A stretch of 64,000 nt of DNA from positions 1 through 64,000 of the forward strand of contig NZ_NMQV01000005.1 of NCBI RefSeq assembly GCF_002234375.1, in the 5' to 3' direction. Positions 9,333 through 18,398 of this stretch are shown here, in pieces. Below the pieces are notes generated by a model that saw only the letters and a list, made by a program, of their open reading frames with translations, did not search any database and was not told the origin of the DNA. How positions within the stretch are numbered: the first letter of the stretch is position 1; each line of letters opens with the position of its first letter. The translations under genes were made by a program, and so were the position numbers. Origin of the DNA: Pseudomonas fluvialis. GTDB taxonomy: Bacteria; Pseudomonadota; Gammaproteobacteria; Pseudomonadales; Pseudomonadaceae.

Positions 9333-11051
9333 GTGGCAGAAGCCTCTCGCGCCCCCCAACCGCCTTCACGCTGGCTGCCTGGCCTGGCCCTGCTGCGTAG
9401 TTATCCGCGCGCCTGGCTGGGACACGATCTGCTGGCCGGCCTGGTATTGACCAGCATGCTGGTGCCGGTCGGCATCGCCTATGCCGAAGCGTCCGGCGTG
9501 CCGGGCATCTATGGGCTGTACGCGAGCATCGTGCCGCTGCTGGCCTACGCGCTGTTCGGCCCCAGCCGGATTCTCGTGCTGGGCCCGGATTCGGCGCTCG
9601 CGGCGTTGATTCTCGCCGTGGTGCTACCGTTGTCCGCCGGCGATCCACTGCGTGCGGTCAGCCTGGCCAGCATGATGGCGCTGGTCGCCGGAGCCACCTG
9701 CATACTGGCCGGCCTGCTGCGTCTGGGTTTCGTCACCGAGCTGCTCTCCAAGCCCATCCGCTATGGCTACATGAACGGTATCGCGTTGACCGTACTGATC
9801 AGCCAGCTACCCAAGCTGGGCGGTTTCAACATCGACAGCCAGGGGCCGCTGCAGGACCTGCTGCAACTGACCCGTGCCGCGGCCGCCAATCAGTTCAACC
9901 CCTACAACCTGGCCGTCGGTCTCGGCACCCTACTGCTGATCCTGGCGCTCAAGCGCTATCGTCGGGTGCCAGGCATCCTTATCGCGGTGACACTGGCTAC
10001 CCTGGCAGTGGGCGTGTTCGACCTTGAGCAACAGGGTGTTGCAGTCCTTGGCAGCCTGCCCCGCGGCTTGCCCAGTTTCAGCTGGCCGTGGCTCAGCGAT
10101 ACTGACCTGCTGGCCGTAGTCATCGGCGGCATAACCACCGCACTGGTGGCCTTTGCCGATACCAGCGTGTTGTCGCGCAGCTATGCCGCGCGCACCCGAC
10201 AACAGGTCGACCCCAATCAGGAAATGCTCGCGCTGGGGGCCGCCAATCTGCTCGGCGGGCTATTCCAGAGTTTCCCGGTCAGTAGCAGCGCCTCGCGCAC
10301 ACCGGTTGCAGAGGCGGCCGGCGCACGTAGCCAACTAGCCGGGGTTGTCGCCGCACTGGGTGTCGCCACGCTGCTGCTGGCCGCTCCCGACCTGCTGGCG
10401 TTGTTACCACACAGCGCGCTGGCCGCCGTGGTCATTGCTGCGGTGATCGGCCTGTTCGAAATACGCGACCTGCAGCGCATCTATCGCATCCAGCAATGGG
10501 AGTTCTGGCTATCCATGGCCTGCTTCGCCGGGGTACTGGCGTTTGGCGTGATACCCGGCATTGGCCTGGCCATCGTCCTGGCCGTACTGGAATTTCTCTG
10601 GGATGGCTGGCGCCCGTACTATGCGGTGCTCGGCAGGGTGGAAGGTATTCGCGGCTTCCACGATATCAGCCGCCATCCGAATGCCCGGCTGATCCCCGGC
10701 CTGGTGTTGCTACGCTGGGATGCCCCGCTGTTTTTCGCCAACGCCGAGCTGTTTCAGCAGAGCGTACTCAAGGTGCTGGGCGAATCCCCAACCCCCGTAC
10801 GGCGCCTGGTGGTGGCTGCGGAGCCGGTCACCAGCGTGGATGTCACCAGTGCCGACATGCTGGCTGAGCTGCAAGCCTACCTGCACAACACGGGCATCGA
10901 GCTGCACTTTGCCGAGGTCAAGGGACCGGTCAAGGACAAGCTGCGCCGTTTCGGCCTACTGGGCCCTGCTGACGAAACGCGTTTCCAGCCTACGGTGGCC
11001 GCTGCCGTGGATGCCTACCTGCACGATTACCAGATCGACTGGCAACGCTGA
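9333..11051 (+). CDS. SulP-family anion permease with STAS domain
   Basis: A 572-aa inner-membrane transporter of the SulP/SLC26 family. About 10-14 hydrophobic segments span residues 20-430; signature blocks include LVPVGIAYAEASGVPGIYGL (near 44-63) and FPVSSSASRTPV (near 317-328). A cytoplasmic STAS domain occupies about 445-560. SulP proteins carry sulfate, bicarbonate or other anions; the substrate cannot be read from the sequence. The start is a GTG at 9333 with a poor SD, and no in-frame ATG exists before the first helix, so it is the best available choice. It converges on grxD across a bidirectional terminator. Confidence 0.92.
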   Translation: MAEASRAPQPPSRWLPGLALLRSYPRAWLGHDLLAGLVLTSMLVPVGIAYAEASGVPGIYGLYASIVPLLAYALFGPSRILVLGPDSALAALILAVVLPLSAGDPLRAVSLASMMALVAGATCILAGLLRLGFVTELLSKPIRYGYMNGIALTVLISQLPKLGGFNIDSQGPLQDLLQLTRAAAANQFNPYNLAVGLGTLLLILALKRYRRVPGILIAVTLATLAVGVFDLEQQGVAVLGSLPRGLPSFSWPWLSDTDLLAVVIGGITTALVAFADTSVLSRSYAARTRQQVDPNQEMLALGAANLLGGLFQSFPVSSSASRTPVAEAAGARSQLAGVVAALGVATLLLAAPDLLALLPHSALAAVVIAAVIGLFEIRDLQRIYRIQQWEFWLSMACFAGVLAFGVIPGIGLAIVLAVLEFLWDGWRPYYAVLGRVEGIRGFHDISRHPNARLIPGLVLLRWDAPLFFANAELFQQSVLKVLGESPTPVRRLVVAAEPVTSVDVTSADMLAELQAYLHNTGIELHFAEVKGPVKDKLRRFGLLGPADETRFQPTVAAAVDAYLHDYQIDWQR

Positions 11052-11057
11052 AACAAA

Positions 11058-11081
11058 AAACCCGCAGCATGCTGCGGGTTT
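11058..11081. terminator. Bidirectional terminator between the SulP gene and grxD
   Basis: A perfect 24-bp palindrome (AAACCCGCAGCA and its complement) with A residues on the left and T on the right, located between two convergent genes. Confidence 0.88.
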
Positions 11082-11100
11082 GCCATGCGCGGCGGAACGC

Positions 11101-11427
11101 TTACTCGGCGGCTTTGGCCACAGCGTCCTTGATCAGGGTCTGCAGCTCACCCTTCTCGAACATCTCGGTGATGATATCGCTACCGCCCACCAGCTCACCG
11201 GCCACCCACAGCTGCGGGAAGGTCGGCCAGTTGGCGTACTTGGGCAGATTGGCGCGAATCTCCGGGTTCTGCAGGATGTCCACATAGGCGAACTTCTCAC
11301 CACAGCCCATCACGGCCTGTGCGGCACGCGAGGAAAACCCGCACTGCGGGGCGTTTGGCGAGCCCTTCATGTAGAGCAGGACGGTGTTGCTGGCGATCTG
11401 GTCTTTGATGGTTTCGATGATATCCAC
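11101..11427 (-). CDS. grxD: Monothiol glutaredoxin GrxD
   Basis: A 108-aa CGFS-type glutaredoxin that binds and transfers [2Fe-2S] clusters. The monothiol site lies in MKGSPNAPQCGFS; WPTFPQLWVAGELVGGSDI contains the cis-Pro and glutathione-binding residues. I start at the GTG at 11427 because a GAGG lies eight bases upstream and the length then equals the usual 108 aa; an ATG at 11439 overlaps that SD and is less likely. Divergent from mogA, with the promoters in the 189-base gap. Confidence 0.96.
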   Translation of the reverse strand: MDIIETIKDQIASNTVLLYMKGSPNAPQCGFSSRAAQAVMGCGEKFAYVDILQNPEIRANLPKYANWPTFPQLWVAGELVGGSDIITEMFEKGELQTLIKDAVAKAAE

Positions 11428-11616
11428 GGAGCACCTCATATTGGCTTTCCCGGCTCGACCCGGGCACGATCGCGGCGATTCTAGCGCAAAGCCGAGCGCA
11501 AGGCTCGGGCTTTAATGGCGACATTCCTGATCGCCGGCAAGGCAGCGCCAGGACTGCAGCAGCCAGGCTTTTGCTAAGATCCCCCGACTCTCGACGACTC
11601 ACAAGGAACCCTACCC

Positions 11617-12150
11617 ATGACCCAGGCCGCCCGCATCGGCGTACTCACCGTCAGCGACCGTGCCAGTGCCGGGGTGTACGAAGACCTCTCCGGACAGAGC
11701 ATCATCGACACCCTCAACGACTACCTCGACAGCGCCTGGGAAGCCGTTTACCGGGTAATTCCCGACGAACAGCCGCTGATCGAGAGCACCCTCATCGAAC
11801 TGGCCGACCAGCACGGCTGCTGCCTGATCGTCACCACCGGCGGCACCGGTCCGGCCGCCCGCGACGTCACCCCGGAAGCCACCGAGGCCGTCTGCCAGCG
11901 CATGATGCCGGGCTTTGGCGAACTGATGCGCAGCGAGTCACTGAAGTATGTGCCCACCGCCATCCTCTCCCGGCAAACCGCCGGGCTGCGCGGCCAGTGC
12001 CTGATCATCAACCTGCCCGGCAAGCCCAAGGCCATTCGCCAGTGCCTGGATGCGGTTTTTCCTGCCGTGCCCTACTGTATCGACCTGATGGACGGCCCCT
12101 ACCTGCAGTGCAACGAGGCGGTGATCAAGGCGTTCCGGCCCAAGGCCTGA
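11617..12150 (+). CDS. mogA: Molybdopterin adenylyltransferase (MogA/MoaB family)
   Basis: A 177-aa enzyme of molybdenum cofactor synthesis that adenylylates molybdopterin before metal insertion. Motifs: SDRASAGVYED (near 14-24), TTGGTGPAARDVTPEAT (near 73-89), MPGFGELMR and LPGKPKAI. The overall sequence resembles E. coli MogA more than MoaB, though Pseudomonas annotations often say moaB. It converges on the two-gene molybdoenzyme operon next door, a context that fits cofactor supply. Confidence 0.88.
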   Translation: MTQAARIGVLTVSDRASAGVYEDLSGQSIIDTLNDYLDSAWEAVYRVIPDEQPLIESTLIELADQHGCCLIVTTGGTGPAARDVTPEATEAVCQRMMPGFGELMRSESLKYVPTAILSRQTAGLRGQCLIINLPGKPKAIRQCLDAVFPAVPYCIDLMDGPYLQCNEAVIKAFRPKA

Positions 12151-12157
12151 CGCCACC

Positions 12158-12772
12158 TCACCACCAGCGGGCCAGGCTGGCGCGGGCTTCGCCCAGCCAG
12201 ACCAGCGTCTGCAGCTTGAACAGCGCCCAGCGATCACCGTCCTGCAGCTCCGCTTCGCCACAGCGAGGGTCGGAGCGTTGTAGCGCACCAATCATCTGCC
12301 GGGTCACCGGGATGCTTTCGCAGCCATGGTTATCTTCGCAAACAAAGTCCCAGGGCTGGCGTGCCGGGGCGTGGCAGGCAAAACAGTTGCCGCCGAAGCG
12401 GTTGTTAACCTCGGCAAAGCCACGCGCACGAATCTGCGTACCCTGTGCGCTGACCTCCAGTTCGAAGAATTCCCAGTCGCCGGTCGCCGGGCTGAAACCG
12501 GCCTCACGCTTGACCATGGCCTCGCCCGGCACCAGCTGGATCAGCGTGCCGGGCGGATAGATCGCCCCTTCAGGGGCATTCGCCGCCGCCAGGCTAGCGG
12601 GCAGGTTGCCCAGCAGGTTAGTCAGATAAAAATGCCGCACCGGCGTCATCTCGCGAATGCAGCCGAAGTGGTGCGCCTCTACCGTTACCGGCACTTCGGC
12701 TTGCACGGGTACACCCAGCAGGCTGCACACGCCCAGCAAACCCGCCAGCCTACGCCTGGATTGACGATTCAT
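12158..12772 (-). CDS. Exported protein with a CxxCH haem-type motif
   Basis: A 204-aa protein with a Sec signal peptide (about residues 1-25, ending VQA). The mature part has one CFACH motif near residue 130 and further cysteines shortly after (DFVCEDNHGC, DPRC), so it may be a monohaem c-type cytochrome or a disulfide/metal protein. I do not recognise the family. Its ATG overlaps the stop of the upstream molybdopterin oxidoreductase by 4 bases, so the two are made together. Because this product should be periplasmic and its operon partner lacks a Tat signal, a direct electron-transfer partnership is not assured. Confidence 0.75.
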   Translation of the reverse strand: MNRQSRRRLAGLLGVCSLLGVPVQAEVPVTVEAHHFGCIREMTPVRHFYLTNLLGNLPASLAAANAPEGAIYPPGTLIQLVPGEAMVKREAGFSPATGDWEFFELEVSAQGTQIRARGFAEVNNRFGGNCFACHAPARQPWDFVCEDNHGCESIPVTRQMIGALQRSDPRCGEAELQDGDRWALFKLQTLVWLGEARASLARWW

Positions 12773-14877
12773 AAGCCCTCCACCTCCACCGGTACACCGT
12801 TAAGCGCGGCATTGCCGGATAGCCCGTCGCGCAAACACTCATCGGTCAGGTCATTGGCACTCACCCCGGGCTGAGCACCGGCGATCGCCAGCTGCCCACC
12901 ACGCCGCGCGTGCCCCCAGCCATGCGGCAGACTGACCACCCCCGGCATCAGTGCCTCGCTGGCCTGCACCTCCACCTCTAGCGCGCCGACCCGCGAACGC
13001 ACACGTACCTGCTGGCCATCCTGCAGGCCACGACTGGCCAGGTCATGCGGGTGCATGTGCAGTTGATGACGGGGCTTGCCCTTCACCAGACGCCGGTAGT
13101 TATGCATCCAGGAGTTGTTGCTGCGCACATGGCGACGGCCAATCAGCAGCAACTGTTCCGCGGGCAGACGCGGCTCAAGCAGAAAACGCCGCAGCTCGGC
13201 CAACAGCAAGGGCGGCGCCAGCTGTACCTGGCCATGCGGCGTTTTCAGGCGTGCCGCCAGGTTCGCCTGCAACGCCCCCAGATCGATGCCATGCGGCTGC
13301 TCGCGCAAGCGGGCCAGGCTGAGCTGCCAGGGTGACTGCGCGCCATAAGGCCCGCTACGCAGGCCCATGTCGATCATCAGCTCGGGGGCCAGGGTCGGCT
13401 TGAGGGTCAGCCCGTTACGCGCGGCAAACGCCTGGGCCAGGCCAATGAAGATCTCCCAGTCGTGCAGCGCGCCAGCCGGCTTATCCAGCACGGCTTCGTT
13501 GAAGCGCGTGACATTGCGCACCGCCAGGGCATTGAAGGTGGTGTCGTAATGGTCATGCTCCAGCGGTGCGGTGGGCGGCAGGATCAGGTCGGCATGGCAG
13601 GTGGTTTCATTGATATACAGGTCCACCGCCAGCATGAAGTCCAGCCCCTGCAGAGCCTTCTGCAGCTGCCGCCCGTTGGGCGTGGAGAGTACCGGGTTGC
13701 CGGCCACGCAAACCAGCGCCCGCACCTGGCCATCACCTGGGCTGAGAATCTCCTCGGCCAACGCCGCCACCGGCAGCTCGCCCGCGTATTCGGGCAACCC
13801 GGACACCCGGCTCTGCCAGCGATTGAAATGCCCGCCCGAGGTCATCCCTACCAGGTCGAGTGCCGGCTGGGTACACAGGACGCCACCGACCCGATCGAGG
13901 TTGCCGGTGAGCAGGTTGAGCAACTGGATCAGCCACTGACACAGGCTGCCGAAAGCCTGGGTGGAAACACCCATGCGGCCGTAGCACACCGCCCGTTCCG
14001 CCGCTGCGAAGTCGCGCGCCAGCTGGCGCAGAGTGCTTTCGGCAATCCCGCAGCGCTCCGCTAGTTGGGCCACGCGCAGTTCGCTCAGCGCCTCCTGCAG
14101 GGTCTCAAGGCCGTGCAGCGGCAAATGGCTGGGGCGCGTCAGGCGTTCCTCGAAGAGCGTCAGGAGCATGCCGAGCAGCAGCGCCGCATCGGCACCCGGG
14201 CGAATGAACAGGTGCTGGTTGGCCATCGCGGCGGTCTCGCTGCGCCGTGGATCAACCACCACCAGGCGCCCGCCGCGTGCCTGCAAGTCGCGCAGGCGCC
14301 GCTCGACATCCGGCACCGTCATCAGGCTGCCATTGGAGGCCAGCGGGTTGCCGCCGAGGATCAACATGAACTGCGTGTGATCGATATCCGGGATTGGCAA
14401 GAGCATGCCGTGCCCATACATCTGCTGGCTGACCAGGTGATGCGGCAGCTGATCGACCGAGGTCGCCGAGAAACGATTGCGCGTCTTCAGCAGGCCCAGG
14501 AAGTAATTGCTATGGGTCATCAGCCCATAGTTATGCACGCTGGGATTACCCTGGTAGACCGCCACGGACTGCTGGCCATGCGCCGCCTGGATCGCCGTCA
14601 GGCGCTCGGCGGCCAGGGCAAAGGCCTCATCCCAGCCAATCGGCTGCCAGTGTTCGCCCACCCGGCGCATCGGCTGGCGCAAGCGGTCAGGGTCGTTCTG
14701 GATATCCTGCAGGGCTACCGCCTTGGGGCAGATATGCCCACGGCTGAACGTATCCTCGGCATCGCCCTTGATCGACTGAATAGCCTGCTGCCCGGTGCTG
14801 TCACGGGTCACTTCGATACGCAGGCCACAAATGGCTTCGCACAGGTGGCAGGCACGGTAATGCACGGAGGTGGTCAT
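12769..14877 (-). CDS. Molybdopterin oxidoreductase (bis-MGD, 4Fe-4S), substrate unknown
   Basis: A 702-aa protein of the DMSO reductase superfamily. It opens with a 4Fe-4S motif (Cys10, Cys13, Cys17 and Cys50), followed by the large bis-MGD domain (for example ATSVDQLPHHL and LILGGNPLASNGS) and a C-terminal molydopterin dinucleotide-binding domain from about residue 585 (LLLIGRRHVRSNNSWMHNYRR). No Tat signal is seen, so it is predicted cytoplasmic. I start at the ATG at 14877; the longer frame would run into the divergent promoter region. Pseudomonads have uncharacterised enzymes of this type; formate dehydrogenase or assimilatory reductase activity is possible but not shown. It is coupled to the CxxCH protein and convergent with mogA. 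Confidence 0.9.
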   Translation of the reverse strand: MTTSVHYRACHLCEAICGLRIEVTRDSTGQQAIQSIKGDAEDTFSRGHICPKAVALQDIQNDPDRLRQPMRRVGEHWQPIGWDEAFALAAERLTAIQAAHGQQSVAVYQGNPSVHNYGLMTHSNYFLGLLKTRNRFSATSVDQLPHHLVSQQMYGHGMLLPIPDIDHTQFMLILGGNPLASNGSLMTVPDVERRLRDLQARGGRLVVVDPRRSETAAMANQHLFIRPGADAALLLGMLLTLFEERLTRPSHLPLHGLETLQEALSELRVAQLAERCGIAESTLRQLARDFAAAERAVCYGRMGVSTQAFGSLCQWLIQLLNLLTGNLDRVGGVLCTQPALDLVGMTSGGHFNRWQSRVSGLPEYAGELPVAALAEEILSPGDGQVRALVCVAGNPVLSTPNGRQLQKALQGLDFMLAVDLYINETTCHADLILPPTAPLEHDHYDTTFNALAVRNVTRFNEAVLDKPAGALHDWEIFIGLAQAFAARNGLTLKPTLAPELMIDMGLRSGPYGAQSPWQLSLARLREQPHGIDLGALQANLAARLKTPHGQVQLAPPLLLAELRRFLLEPRLPAEQLLLIGRRHVRSNNSWMHNYRRLVKGKPRHQLHMHPHDLASRGLQDGQQVRVRSRVGALEVEVQASEALMPGVVSLPHGWGHARRGGQLAIAGAQPGVSANDLTDECLRDGLSGNAALNGVPVEVEGL

Positions 14878-15143
14878 GGGCCGCTCTCTTGTTATAAAGG
14901 TGCAAGCCTCACTATGGCCGGGCCTGCCGCGCCGCGCCAGCCACTGCCTCGCGCTGAATTGGCCGCCATTAGCCAGGCCCATGGTGGCCGGTGGCGGCAT
15001 TTGCCTGCATGCGCCATTTCCTTATACCATCCGGGCCTTTCCCTTGTTTCGTCGCCCTAGCGCGGCCTTCGCCGCGGTTTCCTCCTTTGTTGTTACTGCA
15101 ATAACGCGAAGCCGCGGCCCGGTGTAATAAAAGGTAGTAAGCC

Positions 15144-16061
15144 ATGAGTGCCAGGCACTTTCTCTCCCTGATGGACTGTACCCCCGCCGAACTGCACGGC
15201 CTGGTACGCCGCGCTATCGAGCTGAAGGACCTGCGCCGCCAGGGCGTCCTCTACGAACCGCTGAAAGGCCGCATCCTCGGGATGATCTTCGAGAAAGCCT
15301 CGACCCGTACCCGCCTGTCCTTCGAGGCCGGGATGATCCAACTGGGCGGCCAGGCGATCTTCCTCTCGCCCCGCGATACCCAACTGGGCCGTGGCGAACC
15401 GCTGAGCGACAGCGCCATCGTCATGTCGCGCATGCTCGATGCAGTGATGATCCGCACCTTCGCCCACAGCACCCTGACCGAGTTTGCCGCGTATTCCAGC
15501 GTGCCGGTGATCAATGGCCTGTCCGATGACCTGCACCCCTGCCAGTTGATGGCCGACATGCAGACCTTCCAGGAGGCGCGCGGCAGCATCGCCGGCAAGA
15601 CCGTGGCGTGGATCGGCGACGGCAACAACATGTGCAACAGCTACCTGGAGGCCGCCGTACAGTTCGACTTCCAGATTCGTGTGGCCTGCCCGGCCGGCTT
15701 CGAGCCCAAGTCCGAGTTCATCGCCCTGGCTGGCGACCGCCTGCAGATCGTGCGCGATCCCCGTGAAGCAGTAGCCGGCGCCCATCTGGTAAGCACCGAT
15801 GTCTGGGCGTCCATGGGCCAGGAAGAGGAAGCTCAACAGCGTGCCGAACTGTTCCGGCCCTATCAGGTAAGCCGTGCGCTACTCGACCAGGCCGCCCATG
15901 ACGTAATTTTCCTGCATTGCCTGCCGGCCCATCGTGGCGAGGAGATCAGCCACGACCTGCTCGATGACCCACGTTCCCTGGCCTGGGACCAGGCCGAGAA
16001 CCGCATGCACGTGCAGAAGGCACTGCTCGAGTTCCTCGTCATGCATGCCCAGCAGGCATGA
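15144..16061 (+). CDS. argF: Ornithine carbamoyltransferase, anabolic
   Basis: A 305-aa enzyme making citrulline from ornithine and carbamoyl phosphate. The carbamoyl-phosphate loop is [12 protein letters not shown] (near 52-63); HPCQLMADM and the ornithine-side [11 protein letters not shown] are intact. Length fits the anabolic ArgF of Pseudomonas. The ATG has a weak SD (AAGGTAG). The 266-base gap before it is shared with the divergent molybdoenzyme; it should hold both promoters and possibly an ArgR site, but I could not define either. It overlaps the next gene by 4 bases. Confidence 0.97.
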   Translation: MSARHFLSLMDCTPAELHGLVRRAIELKDLRRQGVLYEPLKGRILGMIFEKASTRTRLSFEAGMIQLGGQAIFLSPRDTQLGRGEPLSDSAIVMSRMLDAVMIRTFAHSTLTEFAAYSSVPVINGLSDDLHPCQLMADMQTFQEARGSIAGKTVAWIGDGNNMCNSYLEAAVQFDFQIRVACPAGFEPKSEFIALAGDRLQIVRDPREAVAGAHLVSTDVWASMGQEEEAQQRAELFRPYQVSRALLDQAAHDVIFLHCLPAHRGEEISHDLLDDPRSLAWDQAENRMHVQKALLEFLVMHAQQA

Positions 16062-17164
16062 GCCAGCTGCTCCTGTCGCTCAACCAAATGGCCTGCGCCT
16101 ACGCGGGCCAGACGGTGGTCGAGAACCTCAACCTGCATCTGAATGCCGGCGACATCGGCTGCCTGCTCGGCCCCTCCGGCTGCGGCAAGACCACCACATT
16201 GCGCGCGATCGCCGGTTTCGAGCCGCTGGCCAGCGGGGAAATCCGCCTGGCCGACCAGCTCATCTCGCGCAAGGGGTTTACCCTGGCCCCGGAAAAGCGC
16301 CGCATCGGCATGGTGTTCCAGGACTACGCACTGTTCCCGCACCTGAGTGTGGCGCAGAACGTGGCCTTTGGTATTCGCCAGCACCCCGACTGCGCACGCA
16401 TCTGCGCCGAACTCCTTGAGCTGGTCAAGCTCTCCGGGCTCGGCCAGCGCTACCCGCATGAGCTGTCCGGCGGCCAGCAGCAACGCGTGGCGCTGGCCCG
16501 CGCCCTGGCTCCCGAACCACAGTTGCTGCTGCTCGACGAGCCCTTCTCCAACCTGGATGGCGAGCTGCGCCGGCGCCTCAGCCAGGAGGTCCGCGAAATC
16601 CTCAAGCTGCGCGGCACCAGCGCCATTCTGGTTACCCACGACCAGGAAGAAGCCTTCGCCGTCAGCGACCATATCGGCGTGTTCAACAAGGGTGGCCTGG
16701 AACAGTGGGATACCCCGTTCAACCTCTACCATGAACCGCTGACGCCTTTCGTCGCCAGCTTCATCGGCCAGGGCTACTTCATCCGCGGACAGATGCTTAC
16801 CCCGGACAGCGTACACACCGAGCTGGGGGTCATCCGTGGCAACCGCGCCTACCAGTGGCCAAACGGCAGTTCGGTGGATGTGCTACTGCGCCCCGACGAT
16901 ATCGTCTACGCCCCTGACAGCCCCTTGCAGGCGCGCATCATCGGCAAGACCTTCCTTGGCGCCGCCACCCTGTACCGCCTGCAATTGCCCACCGGCAGCC
17001 ATCTGGAGGCGATCTTTCCCAGCCATGTCGACCACCTGCCCGGGCAGACCGTCGGCATCAGTGTTGCCGCCGACCACCTGGTAGCCTTTGCCGTACCTGG
17101 CAGCGTGGCGGCCCAGGCACCGCTGAGCGACTCCGGCGTACGCCGCTACAGCTCGACCAGTTGA
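16058..17164 (+). CDS. ABC transporter ATP-binding protein (FbpC/PotA-like), orphan
   Basis: A 368-aa ATPase with Walker [10 protein letters not shown] near residue 38, Q-loop [11 protein letters not shown], signature [15 protein letters not shown] and Walker [13 protein letters not shown], then the H-loop THDQEEA. Residues from about 240 form a TOBE-type regulatory domain, typical of iron, sulfate or polyamine importers. No permease or binding-protein gene is adjacent, so it must act with subunits encoded elsewhere. It is coupled to argF by an ATGA overlap, an association also found in P. aeruginosa. The last 19 bases overlap the end of the convergent cyclase gene. Confidence 0.9.
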   Translation: MSQLLLSLNQMACAYAGQTVVENLNLHLNAGDIGCLLGPSGCGKTTTLRAIAGFEPLASGEIRLADQLISRKGFTLAPEKRRIGMVFQDYALFPHLSVAQNVAFGIRQHPDCARICAELLELVKLSGLGQRYPHELSGGQQQRVALARALAPEPQLLLLDEPFSNLDGELRRRLSQEVREILKLRGTSAILVTHDQEEAFAVSDHIGVFNKGGLEQWDTPFNLYHEPLTPFVASFIGQGYFIRGQMLTPDSVHTELGVIRGNRAYQWPNGSSVDVLLRPDDIVYAPDSPLQARIIGKTFLGAATLYRLQLPTGSHLEAIFPSHVDHLPGQTVGISVAADHLVAFAVPGSVAAQAPLSDSGVRRYSSTS

Positions 17165-18216
17165 TCACGCCCAGCGTGCTTGGCGCGGTACAACGCGTCA
17201 TCGGCACGCTGCAGGCAATCCTGCCAGTCCTCTTCGGGACGATAAGCACTCATGCCCAGTGACAGGGTCAAACGCAGGCCCGGGCACTGCGCCCACTCCT
17301 GCTGCGCCATGGCCAGGCGCAAACGTTGCAACATCTGCCTGGCACCGGCGGTATCGGTACGCGATAGCACCAGCAGGAACTCCTCGCCGCCCATCCGTGC
17401 GGCAAAGTCGACATCACGCACCAGGCTCTTGAGCAGGGCCCCCAGCTGGCGCAGCACCGCATCGCCACCGGCATGGCCGTATTGGTCGTTGACCGCCTTG
17501 AAGTAATCCAGATCGACCAGGCACAGCACGAACTGGTAGTTGCCTCGGTCAGCCAGGGCTTTCTGCTGGGCCACCAGTTCCTTGACGAAGCGGCGGTTGT
17601 ACAGCCCGGTCAGCTCATCGGTAATCGCCAACTGCTGGATGCGCTCCATGGCCAGACGCAGGTCATGGTTGCGCGTCTGCAATACCTGGCGCAGGCCACT
17701 CATCTCCAGCCCCAGCAGGCTCACGCCAAACAACAGCACGAAGAATTCCAGGCCATGCATCAGCTCATCCTGCCAGTCGACCGTCTGGCCACTGCGCAGC
17801 ATCAGCCAGAGCAGTACCGCATAACAGAGCAGGGTAAATACGCCGACGCGCACAAAACCGCCCAGTTGCAGGCGGAACGCGCCGAACATCAGCACCACCA
17901 GTACCATCATCAGGAACAGGCTGCGCAGGCCCTCGGCATAGTAGGCGGAGATGAAGATCAGCACGATCGCCCAGGCCATCTGCGGCAGGGTCAGGCTGGG
18001 ATCACGAAAGTGCAGGTTGAGGTTGAACCAGGTGAATAGCAGGAAACCGGCAAAGCTGCCTATCACCAGCAGGTTGAGCGCCAGCATGCCCAGCAGATCC
18101 AGACGCATATGCCCGCTGGCATAGGCCAGCCAGCACAACAGCAGGTGCAGCAGCGAGGCAATGCTCGCCAGCAGGATGCGCCGCAAGCGCAGGCGTTGGT
18201 GACGGGAGGGCTGCAT
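17146..18216 (-). CDS. Membrane-bound diguanylate cyclase (GGDEF)
   Basis: A 356-aa protein with about five or six N-terminal transmembrane helices (residues 12-175) and a C-terminal GGDEF domain that makes cyclic di-GMP from GTP. The active-site motif is GGEEF at about 276-280, and an RDVD inhibitory-site motif lies five residues before it, so product inhibition is expected. DELTGLYNRR marks the domain start. I choose the ATG at 18216, which has a GAGG five bases upstream, over the GTG at 18222. No sensory domain besides the membrane part is recognised. The 3' end overlaps the convergent ABC gene. Confidence 0.92.
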   Translation of the reverse strand: MQPSRHQRLRLRRILLASIASLLHLLLCWLAYASGHMRLDLLGMLALNLLVIGSFAGFLLFTWFNLNLHFRDPSLTLPQMAWAIVLIFISAYYAEGLRSLFLMMVLVVLMFGAFRLQLGGFVRVGVFTLLCYAVLLWLMLRSGQTVDWQDELMHGLEFFVLLFGVSLLGLEMSGLRQVLQTRNHDLRLAMERIQQLAITDELTGLYNRRFVKELVAQQKALADRGNYQFVLCLVDLDYFKAVNDQYGHAGGDAVLRQLGALLKSLVRDVDFAARMGGEEFLLVLSRTDTAGARQMLQRLRLAMAQQEWAQCPGLRLTLSLGMSAYRPEEDWQDCLQRADDALYRAKHAGRDQLVEL

Positions 18217-18398
18217 CGGCACCTCGTTATATGACGGTGAGCGGGTTATTGAACAGTCTAGGCGAGCGCGCTAGCCAACAGGTCAAAACAAACCACCTGA
18301 CATCGAGCAGGCACAGCGCAGCGAGCTTGCCGTCGCAGGCGTGCAACGGGTCAGGCGCAGTATAGCTGGCCGCCTGTCCTTGCCCAGGCAGCACAGGT

